The position numbers were made by a program, and so were the translations under genes. The notes below the pieces were generated by a model, which made no database searches, had not been told where the DNA came from, and saw only the letters and a list, made by a program, of their open reading frames with translations. A DNA stretch of 64,000 nucleotides from Sodiomyces alkalinus F11 (taxonomy: Eukaryota; Ascomycota; Sordariomycetes; Glomerellales; Plectosphaerellaceae): assembly GCF_003711515.1 (NCBI RefSeq), contig NW_021167096.1:1-64000 (forward strand), written 5' to 3'. Positions 30,158 through 40,300 of the stretch are shown one piece after another (position 1 is the first letter of the stretch; every line of letters starts with the position of its first letter).

Positions 30158-31981
30158 ATGTCTTCTTTCCCCTCCCCCTCTTCTTCTCTTTCTTACCCCT
30201 TCACACCCGAAATCAAAACCACTGCAGCCATACCTGTCTCCGACCTCATCTCAATCACAGAATCAAGGCCGACAGAACCACCTGGTGACGCACGCCAGGC
30301 CCACGGTAGTCGCAGTTGGGCGTCGGGGGCGTTGGTTACATCACTGCACCGCTCACATTCGACCACCCCATCTCTCTCCTCGTTGACGTCCTGGTCGAAC
30401 TCATACCCACTCATTCTTCCGCCGCTTGACGCAACTCACAGAACCATGACTTCCATCATGGCTTCCCCACCAGCAGAGCTGCCAAAGCTGGTAGGTTCCA
30501 TGACCACAAAGGAATGGGTCATTCCGCCTCGGCCGAAGCCCGGTCGCAAGCCGGCTACCGACACTCCACCCACCAAACGCAAGGCCCAAAACAGAGCCGC
30601 GCAAAGGGCCTTCCGCGAACGACGTGCGGCTCGGGTGAACGAGCTGGAGGGTCAACTAGAGGAGCAACAGGAAGCGCACGACAAGAAGGAAGCCGAGTAC
30701 AAGGAACGCATCCTCCAGCTCGAGATGGAGGTCCAGTCACACAAATCTCGGTGTGAAGTTCTCCAGGACCTCCTAGACCAGGAGAGGAAGGACCGCGTCA
30801 AGGCCGAGACCCAACTGGACAGCATCAGGCGGAGGTGGGACAGCCAAGACGACGCCTCGGGACACTTCCCCGTTCTACGTAGAACCCTCGCCCCTTCTTC
30901 TTCGTCCTCGCTTGGGAACTTGCCCTCGGTACACCGACCCGGCATGGGCTCTCATGGCCACTCGCCGGTTGATCAAGTCCGCCACATGGAGACGTCCTCA
31001 TCTGGGAGCTTTACATGCGGATCTTGCGGGCCCACTGGCCGTTGTGCATGTGCCGAGACCGTCATCAAGTCCATCGAGACAGGCTGCGGCAAGTGTGGAC
31101 CCGGGAACAGATGCGACTGCGCGGGAGGGCCGTTGCAGTCAACCTTGCCCGACTTGAAGAGGCCGCCCGCATCTCCCACCTTACCTCCTATCGAGAAACG
31201 TCAGCGATCTGACTGGAATGTGAATGTGGACGACTCGGCCATCGAGATCGACTTCACCTCTTATTTCAAGAAACCCCAACCGCAAAGTCTTCACCCCCCG
31301 GCCCCTTCCCCTCCCGCGATGCCGTCGGGCCCCGTACATGACCCCTGCGGCTTCTGCAAGGAAGGAGACTACTGTGTCTGCGCCGAGGCGGTTCCCTTCT
31401 CGCAGCAAACACAAACCCCGCCACCCGAGGCCGATGCCCTCCCGTCGATGCCGATACCCATGGAGGTCGACGCCGACGGTGCAGTAAAGCTTCGGCCACG
31501 CCAGTCGGCGGCCATTCCCAAAACAGACGCTTCCTCCCGCGGCTGCGGCCCCGGCGGACCAGGCACCTGCGCCCAGTGCATCGCAGACCCCGTCTCCGGA
31601 CTCTTCTGCCGCGCCCTCTCTGCCAACATCAGCCGCCAAGGCGCAAACGGCGGGTGTTGCGGGGGCGGAGGTGCCGCAGGCGGTTGCTGCAAGTCGGGCA
31701 ACGCGAGCTCCTCTTCGGGGCCCAAGGCCGAAGAACGCAACACCGGCTTCGGTCTCAGCCTCAGCTGTGCCGAGGCGTACCAGACGCTCTCGAGCCACCG
31801 AAACTTCAGCAAGGCCACCGATGACATTGGATCCTGGCTGCCGAAGCTGCGCGCTGCGCCGAGAGCGGGCGCAACGTTGCCTTCCCCGACGGCTTCGTCC
31901 AGATTACCCATTGAAGTGGAGGCGGCGAGTATAATGAGCGTTCTCAAGGACTTTGATATTCGCTTTGGGAGGGGTCTGTAA
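30158..31981 (+). CDS. hapX: HapX-type bZIP iron-homeostasis regulator
   Basis: HapX binds the CCAAT-binding complex, represses iron-consuming genes in iron starvation and activates storage in iron excess. It senses iron through Fe-S binding at Cys-rich regions. 607 residues from 30158; 511 from the ATG at 30446, which may be the true start because the first 96 residues are Ser/Pro-rich and unlike the family. Order: CBC-binding TTKEWVIPPRPKPGRKPATD (116-135); AP-1-like basic region NRAAQRAFRERR (145-156); leucine-zipper coil to about 225; Cys-rich regions CGSCGPTGRCAC (287-298), CGKCGPGNRCDC (310-321), CGFCKEGDYCVC (397-408) and CGPGGPGTCAQC...FC (463-484); and an extra CC-G-rich cluster (500-511). 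All four classical Cys-rich regions are present. No intron seen. Confidence 0.93.
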   Translation: MSSFPSPSSSLSYPFTPEIKTTAAIPVSDLISITESRPTEPPGDARQAHGSRSWASGALVTSLHRSHSTTPSLSSLTSWSNSYPLILPPLDATHRTMTSIMASPPAELPKLVGSMTTKEWVIPPRPKPGRKPATDTPPTKRKAQNRAAQRAFRERRAARVNELEGQLEEQQEAHDKKEAEYKERILQLEMEVQSHKSRCEVLQDLLDQERKDRVKAETQLDSIRRRWDSQDDASGHFPVLRRTLAPSSSSSLGNLPSVHRPGMGSHGHSPVDQVRHMETSSSGSFTCGSCGPTGRCACAETVIKSIETGCGKCGPGNRCDCAGGPLQSTLPDLKRPPASPTLPPIEKRQRSDWNVNVDDSAIEIDFTSYFKKPQPQSLHPPAPSPPAMPSGPVHDPCGFCKEGDYCVCAEAVPFSQQTQTPPPEADALPSMPIPMEVDADGAVKLRPRQSAAIPKTDASSRGCGPGGPGTCAQCIADPVSGLFCRALSANISRQGANGGCCGGGGAAGGCCKSGNASSSSGPKAEERNTGFGLSLSCAEAYQTLSSHRNFSKATDDIGSWLPKLRAAPRAGATLPSPTASSRLPIEVEAASIMSVLKDFDIRFGRGL

Positions 31982-33917
31982 ATCGGGTCGGCATGGCGTT
32001 GGTTCTGCTCGGGTGGCCATTTCATGGGACGTACAAGGAGTCAACAGGTATGATCATGGAATATGAAGGGAAAGAGGCTCATTGGGTTAAGGCATCCTGT
32101 AGGGCCTGGCCAGGTGGACTTTGGGCCCTCCATAGGCGTCCATTTTGCGAAGGAGATGCGAGCGACATAGCAACGACACAGATGTTGTAATTAAAAATGA
32201 ATAAATGACTATAAGAGGTTCCGACTGACGGAGCTTGAACATTCCAAGACACAGGTGTTATATGTTATGTATACTCCGAAACTCAACATGCATTAACAGG
32301 AAGGACTAGTTTCTTACGCATCTCCCATCTCTTGCTAGAGGTTTGAAGGTTCAAGCAGAGGACTACGTTGATATTTCTTCACCATCCTCCGAGTTGGCGG
32401 ATCAAGAAGCCCTGTCTATGACTTCGACCATTGAGTCGAGGAGCTAGCAGGTTTTCATGATCAAGCAACACCCCCTCTCTTATCTTACCAAGGTAGTTAC
32501 CGGCAGTCGAGAACGAACGATTAGGTACACTTCCCACGCCATATCACCCACCTATGGCCTGCGTTGGCACGAAGGAAGAAAATGTGTAACCCCCATTGGC
32601 GGGTAACTAACCTGGTCCCCCATGGGGTCGTCAACCTTCCTTGGGCTCTGGGCCCAATGCGAAATATTCCTTCTTTTCCCGTTCTTTCTTCTCTTTTTTC
32701 CCCCTTTTGTGGTGCAAGTTCCTGTAAGGCCGACCCAGAATGAAGATGACACCTCCCACTCGGGAGCCGCATCGCATGGTTACACATGGGGTCGGATCCT
32801 GCTTTCGTCTCAAGGCTCCCAAAGTAGGAATAGTTTTTCAGGCACCGTGGTTGGGATATGCCTGAAGAAGACACTTGGTGCCAGGATAAGGCATGAATTC
32901 ATTCCGTTCGGGCAGACTGGGAGTTGGGCGGTTGATGCCCGACACGAGCACTGGGCCGTTGCGAGGGCAGGGCAAAGAAGTCAAGCTCCGGTGCTTCAGT
33001 ATTGTCGGTAGTGGGCCACTATGTTGAAGCAAAGACGCCCCTTGTCCTTTGGGTATTCTGCTTGCTTCGGAAATCATGTGATTATATACGACGAGTTACT
33101 TTATGCGGCCCTCGATCATCATTAGACCAGGGGTCATCGGTTATCAGTCGTCTGTCTATCCTAGATATTCGGTCAACGGTCAAGGTCAACGGTAGCCAGA
33201 GATGTGCCGCCCTCCCTCAGGCTTGCCATTTTTTGCTGGTGGGACATCCGTACCCTCGTCCTCGCCCTGCCCACCTTATGTGCAAGTTACATTAAATTAG
33301 CGGGTGTGGCGGGGATTCAAGGCGTAACTGCCGATCATGGGAATACCGGCATCCGTTGCCGCCTTTTCCAATACCTTGGATAAAGAGCTACTACAAGGGC
33401 AACTCCCGCCGAGGATCTTGCATGGGATGCATCAGGTGCCCTGAGCCCTGGGCACTGGGGTTCCTTAGATGGGCCTGCGACCTGATAATGGGAAATGATG
33501 TCATCGCTCCCTCGAGGGTAGGGCCTCAAAAGTTGGGACAACACACGTACGAAGTACGAGTTGAGGACATTGGTTGGATCAAGAAAAGCGGCTCAACATG
33601 AACCGGGACGAGAACTGTTCAGTGGCACGAATTCCCTAAGTAGTCCCTCCGCAAACGTGGCCCGGGTGGGCTAAGTCGGGAGGGAAGGACACATGGCAAG
33701 ACAGGGTCTTGACAGGGTCTCGCGGTGTGACCGCTGACCGCTGACCGCTGACCGGGCGGGCTAGCGCTAGATGCTGTACCCTTCAGCCCATCCAACCGGC
33801 GGAGGGAGGGGACGGGGACGAATGTCAGATGCAGTGTAACCGGAACAGTCAGAATTGGGGTCAAATTGTAGAGTAAGAAATTGATTGAGGTAATAATTGT
33901 GTAGTTCTTGTTAGATA
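31982..33917. other. Intergenic, nothing coding recognised
   Basis: Downstream of HapX. A short tandem of TGACCGC units occurs at 33728-33754 and a TACGAAGTA word at 33548-33556. The base composition is mixed, with no gene. Confidence 0.4.
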
Positions 33918-34423
33918 CAGCGTAACCGTAAAAGGCCCCGTTCGACAATTTCAACAACTTATTAAAATTCTTCAAAAAGCCCAAAAAATACATAACTTAT
34001 AACCCACCTATAGCATAAGGACCCATCTTATATAATACTTTTAGTGTAAATATTTTTTTTATGCTATAGCCCCGCTATACCCTTATTATCCCCACTTTTC
34101 GAAGTACTATACTAGATAGGGATACTATTAATCACTTTTATTACTAAGAAGGCTGTTTTTTATATAAGAGTGTCTATTAAAGCTCTTGGGCTTAATAGCC
34201 TATTAAAGATCTTCAATAAGAAAAGGTACCTAGGTACTTCAGACACGATAAGAGCCGATAAGAATATATAGAGCCGATAAGAGCAGATAAGAGATAATAA
34301 GACCTAATAAAATAAAAATAAAAATAAAAATAAAACCCGATAAGATAAGACATAATACGTTAAAACAAATACGATACGATAAGATATAGCAGGGACCCGG
34401 CTTTACCCTTTACGGTTACGCTG
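33918..34423. mobile_element. MITE, Tc1/mariner-like, 506 bp
   Basis: Terminal inverted repeats of 15 bp are perfect: CAGCGTAACCGTAAA at the left end and its exact reverse complement at 34409-34423. Both ends are flanked by TA (33916-33917 and 34424-34425), the target duplication of Tc1/mariner elements. The interior is very TA-rich and poor in CA/TG, with several GCCGATAAGA and AATAAAA repeats and no transposase frame. It is a non-autonomous element or a RIP-decayed deletion derivative. Confidence 0.85.
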
Positions 34424-34425
34424 TA

Positions 34426-36939
34426 TTCAATACAAATCGGAACACTTGTGGATCTCGGAGTATTATATGACATGTCATTCCGCGACAGAGACAGAAGGGG
34501 GGACAAGAGACGGGGCCAAGACGAATACCCACAGGCATATCCAGGAGGCAATGAGAGGCAATGTGAGGAAAGGCAGTGACATGGAGAGACGACTGACTAT
34601 TGGATGAGAACGACAGGCACGACAGGCGAAATGTGGTGGGTTGATGCCGGGTTAGGCTGGCAGAGAGTGATTGGCTCTTGGGATGAGTTGGCATTGCCAG
34701 CCAGCCTCGTGGACAACGCAGATTGGACAGTCGAAAGTCGATGGGGGGTGAGGGGACGGACCTTTTCATACTTTTCCCATCCCTATCCACAACCAATTGC
34801 TGGCAATTATTTCGTATTAATTAATGCTGGGTGAGAGAGGGGGGAGCGGGCCGGGGCCGAAGAGAGAAGCGAAGTGAGAAAGAAGGGTATCTGTATCCGT
34901 ACAACGTACTCCATATGCGCTTCAGTGCAGAGGCTAAGGTAGACGTTAGGTGAGAGCATGTACCAAGTACGTGGCCGGTGAAAGAAGCCGAAGAGATCGC
35001 ACTGCCACCTCATAAGAAGAGGCAAATATCCAAGGTGGGTGACACAGGCGGGGCTATATATGCATATATCTTGTTGAGACGCATCGCATCTTGTGGGTGA
35101 GACGGATACCTTAGGTAGGATCGGTGTTGAAGTTGAAGAAGTGAGTTCTGACTCTCCGACTCCGTACACCGGGCTGCATGTGCGCGGAAACAGAACATCT
35201 AACGTGTACGAGGTACTATTCCGTCAGAGTGCTTCGTTTTGCAACTTTGAATTTCCTTTCATCCCCCTTTTTATTCGTTTCATCCTGTTTCGATATCCAT
35301 GGGGGGGTTGTAATTGACCTGCCTGACCGTGAACTACACTTCACAGGACAGAAGCAACACGCCACGTCTTAGGATGAGGTTCAGATGCATGCCGTCCGAC
35401 GTGATGAATATGTGTTGTTTGTTTGGTTAAGGTTGCTTCCACTTCGTGAAGTTTTCCTTCGGTGTACGGTTATGATTAAGGTGGTTAATAAAAGATAAGA
35501 GAGATTGAAGAGGCCTGAAGTGGCTGTCCATCTTAGTGTACCTTGGAGAGGTTGGCAATGCAGTGGCGAGAGAGAGCGGAAGGCTGCACGGGAGTTACGC
35601 AGGGATCTACAAATACAGTGACTTCGTGATGCCCAAAACGGGCTTAGTGGTGCCCTTCCATCAGTGACCCCGCCTTAGTCCTTCAGACATACAATGTAGG
35701 TACCTACCGCCTGGGTACATCGTACGAAGGTGGGCGATCCGAGGAAAAATATACAGTCGGTCAGTCGTACTTTCCTACGCACTTTCCTTACCTTAGGTAC
35801 TCTGTTAAGGTATGTACGAAATGCCGGGTACCTTAGGGTGAAGCAGTGTAGGTACATTATGGAGCACTTGCCCAAGTGGCTGGACGTGGACATCGGATCT
35901 AATGCTTCACTGTTCCTTCCAGGTCCGACCTTCCAGTGGTTCCAGGTATCCAGTGGGTGGTACCTGCCACCGGTGCAGCTTATATTATGGTGCGCGTGGC
36001 CCTGCAGGCCCTGGTGGCTCCAACCAAGCGAGTCCACTGTGTCCCTGGCCGCGGCGGGGACGCACAGGCACAGACTACCTTAGGAAGTCACAGTGTTGTC
36101 GTGGTAGGAGTCATGTAAGGTAGAAGCCAGCGAATTACTTGATAGACTAAGGTACTCCATAGGTACCCCGTAGGGAAATAAGGCAGGGAGCTCCATCCTC
36201 GTCCCGCCTTTCTTCTGTTCTTGCTCTTGCTCTTGCTCTTACTCTTACTCATCAACCATAAGGGAACCTCCCACTCCCACCCCCTCCACTACCTCCCTGT
36301 TCCACCAACCTCATCCCATCTCGTCTCTTCCTCCTTGTCCCACTATCCTATTTTCTTAAACTCCTCTTGATACCCGAACCTCTTCGTACTACTTCGTTTC
36401 AAATGTCTTGCATGCACATTCATATTTCCATATCCTCGTGACATTTCTCCTTTCCAAACCTCTCCTCGGCCTCTCTCCTCCCTCCCTCCTCCTCTCTCCT
36501 CCCTCTCTCCTCCTCCTCCTCCCCCTCCCCCTCTCTCCGAATCATATCCGTCACTGGCCGGGGATTCTCGTCCTCGACCGCATGCGCAACAACCCGATCG
36601 CCGTTGCGCCGGAGGGAGTTGTCGACGGGGACGCTTAGAGTTGGCGCAGCCCCCTTAGCAGCTTCGAATTCTCCCACCGAGCTCACCCCGGTGCTGTGCC
36701 CTGTGCCGGCTTTTTTCGATCCTACCGACACGTCCATGGATGCACTATGATCTCCATGCAACGTTCGCTCTCTTCGCCCGTTCGCATTCATTCTTCTGCT
36801 CGTATGTCTCGAAACATCACATATCTACTTCAACAATCATACCTGACCCCCGAGTCCTCGACTCTCACATCCATCTGACCATCCTAAGCCTGGGGCCCCT
36901 CAACCTTTTTACTCGTCCGCGTGGTCAGACTTCTGCTAA
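34426..36939. other. Intergenic, promoter side of the large Sel1-like gene
   Basis: About 2.5 kb. Recurrent GTACCTTAGGTA-like words occur at 35100-36160. A nearly pure pyrimidine stretch of about 75 bp (CCTCCCTCCTCCTCTCTCC type, 36465-36540) probably marks the 5' leader or core promoter of the next gene. No RNA gene was recognised. Confidence 0.4.
36465..36540 (+). promoter_or_regulatory. Long polypyrimidine tract upstream of the large gene
   Basis: Almost unbroken C/T sequence over about 75 bp. CT-rich blocks commonly precede transcription starts in filamentous fungi. It lies about 850 bp before the first in-frame ATG of the large gene, which fits an upstream exon or long leader. Confidence 0.4.
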
Positions 36940-37308
36940 TCAGTACATGATCTACTATGTGCCATAGCCGTTTGTTCAGATGATGTCGCCCCCTCAACCG
37001 TAAAGCCTCCTTCGACGCCACCGACCCCTCCTCCCCCCAACGTCGACGCCCGTGTCGAACGTGTCGAACGTGTCGACATCCCTCGACCCGTCCATCGTCC
37101 TCGGTCGCGCAGTCCCACCCGGACATCTCGGACTATTGGTTCCCTTCCTCCCCGTCGGAGCGAAGATACCTCCAGGCATGCTCATGCTGATGCTAATGTC
37201 CATGCTCACACTCCTCGAACCCACCCCAGTGCCAGTGCCGACTCGAATGCGACCAGGAAACTCTTGGTAGCCCAGGACTCCCAACCTTCCCCGACTGCCC
37301 CCGCGGAC

Positions 37309-40300
37309 ATGGACCGCGCCATACATTCCTCGACGCCTTCGCCGCCCTCCCCCCCCATAGATATAGATGCAGGCCCCGTCTCGCTTGCTGCGTCGCTTAT
37401 TCCCGATTTGTCTCTCTACTCCAACTCATTTCAGACCCAGGAGAATGAAGGCACGACCCTGGAGGAGCTGGCTCACCTGGTTAGGCTGTCCAAATACCAA
37501 GAGCGCAAGCGCGCCAGTACCCGGATCCGTCTCCAGCGGTGCCTTATTTCCACCGCCCTCTCCGCCCGCTTGACTCGCTGCGGTGAGATCGCCCGGAGAA
37601 ACCTGGCCGACTGCTTCCGCAAGGACAACAAGGCCGTCTTCGCCCCTCTATACAATGCCATCCACGATGTCCGCAAGAGCTGTGACGAGCTCCGGCGTTA
37701 TGCTCTCTTGGAACCCGAACTGGACTCCATCAACTGCCCTGTACCGCCTCCGCCGCCTCCCGACGCTTCCGACGTTGGCCCCGACTCTGTAGTGTCGTCC
37801 GTCGCCATTGCCCCGTTTCTCAACGACGTTTCTGCTTCGGCCCGGGAGACCTTCCTGGGCTTCCTGACCCAGATTCGCACCAACCCGGACTACTTGGCAA
37901 CCCGTCTCTGCTCCCTGACTACCTCTGAACTGAATGCCCTGACTACCTTTCACCACGTCCTGGAGCCCATCGAGTCCGTCCTTCCCTCTGTGCATGGTCA
38001 TGGTCTTGGTCGATCTGCCACCGGAGCCCGGACACAACCCACCGGTAGCGCCTCGGGCCGTCATGGGACGACCCAGCAGAATGCCGCCATTGAGCGCTTG
38101 TTGTCCTTCCAGCGCCACGATCCCCTTTCTGCCTTGATCCACACTTGCTTCGCCAACTCGGCCGGCCCTGACAGCGCCGAGGATAGGAGGCGCACCGACG
38201 TTTGGGCTACCGCCTTGGCCCGCCTCATCACCGAATCCAAGGCGAACAAGGTACACAGTGAGCACATGCTGATCTACGTCCTCAATGTCTGGACTGTCAT
38301 GCGTGATTGGGCCGGTATAACCAAAATGGAATGGTTCCTTATGAAGATCCTCGAAGACGGCGCTTTCCTCCTGGACCGTGCCGAGGACCAGCACGGGACC
38401 CGTTTCAACCTTTCCGACTGGACCGCTAGGGACAGCGAGGCCGCCGATAGATTCTATGACCGGGCCGTCCATGAATTGTTTGACATCATCGATGATGAGG
38501 ATGCGACCGGTGTGCCTGAGGGCCTGGTCGAACTGGGCAACGCCATCCTGAATCGGATCGACCCGAAGCTCGTCGACAGCACCAGGAATTGGTTCGTGTG
38601 GAAGTGGCTCTTTTCCTCGTTTCTTCTCCACGTCATGATTCATCCCGAGAGCTATGGCATGATGGCGGGATATCACGTTTCCGAGTACGGCCGCCAGACC
38701 ATCCTCAAGAAGGTAGCCCTCAAGGCCCAGGAACTTGTCGTGAACATGACCTGCTACAAGAAGGGCATCTCCGCCATCTCTCCTCGGATCCAGGCCCACG
38801 TGGAGAACATCCTGAACAGGTTTCGTGGCGGGAAATTCCAGAAGCATGCAGCGAAACTCCTGCCCGCCCGGTCCATCACCTCGCTGAGGGAAACCGTCGA
38901 GGTCCATCCCTACCTGGTGATCAGTCCTGCCGATTTGGTTACCTTGGTCAACGCGCTGTTCCCTGAAAGGAGGCCCATGTCCGCCCAATCTAGCAGCATG
39001 CGATCCGTTGCGCCCTCCGTCTCGGGCATGTCGGGCCTCTCGCAGCCCATATCCATGGCGGCTTCGCGCAGCAACTACGAGACGGCATCGGTCCTGAGCA
39101 CCAGCGCTTCTTCTTTCCTGAGCGACGCCACCACCTCCCGCGAAACTGCGCTGGACGATCAGCGGGCGGGGTCGCCCTCCCGCTATTCGCCCCCTACCTT
39201 GGACCTACCGGGCCACCAACGGTTCAACAACTACGAGGACGACGGCTACCGCTTGCGTTTTGCCCTGCGGGAGTTGAGTGCGACCCTGGGAATGGATGTC
39301 ATGCAAGGCTCCTGCCATCCCTGCGCCGAACGCTGGACCGTCCTCTTCATCTCTGCCGACGGCAACGGCCTGTCCCCGCAGATGGCCTACGACCCCGAGG
39401 ACGAGGCCGAGGACGACGAGAACTCATCCACTACAGATACCGACGAAGAGGATGTCGAAGGGAGACCCGAATTGGACAAGGGATATCATCAGCTACGCGA
39501 CGCTATCCTGCGGTTGGTCGAGGACTTTGAAATCCCCCAAAGCATCGAGCCCGAGGGGTCTCGGGCCCAGTTCAGCAACCGGGCCATGGGGATCAAGCGG
39601 TATCGCTCGAAGAACAAGGTGATCACGACGGAGAAAACTCACATGGCGAGTAAAAACCCCTACCGCAGGCGCGATGCCGTCGGCCAGGATACGGAGTCCC
39701 GCCGAGTTGGTTCCCCAGGCCGACATGGTTCCAACTCGGCGACGATGGAAGGCAAGCCGAGCAATAACAATAACGACTCCGCCGACTCGTCCTCGGTCCT
39801 CATCACGATGCTCGCGGCGGCATCGTCCCAATCCCAGGCTCGATCGGACTTTGTGTCGTCCCATATGTATTGGAAGACCCTGCAGCGACTGAAAGCCCTG
39901 ACGTCACCTTCATTGCGCCGCGACGGCTTTGCTGTTCTCCTGGACATTTTCTCTCGGGGTCCACGCGACTCCATTCGTCGGTGCGCTTCGGCTATCGAGC
40001 AGTATGACGCGTGGCTCGTGTGGCTGAAGCAAAGCCAGGAGAGACACGAGGGCCTCATCGAGGCGATGACGAAGCGACTGCGCTCGCTGCGGGACAAGAT
40101 GTGGTTCGTCTCCGATGTGCGGACGTCGGGGCCGTACGAGCACAGCCGCAGCATCTGTGCTGCGCTGAAGACGATGGGGAGGCCACGTCGATGGGGCGCT
40201 TATCAGCGCAACAACAGGACCCCGTCTTCCGCACGGGGTCAGGGGCAAGCTTCCAACTACATCCATCGCACCGAGACCCAAATGATGGACCTCTTGTCCG

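Noticed and set aside
33728..33754. Tandem TGACCGC units considered as a CRISPR-like or regulatory array
   Set aside because: Four short head-to-tail units with no spacers; a simple tandem repeat in a eukaryotic spacer.
37648..38988. 446-residue minus-strand frame inside the large Sel1-like gene
   Set aside because: High-GC codon bias leaves an open antisense frame; no domain or start context supports it.
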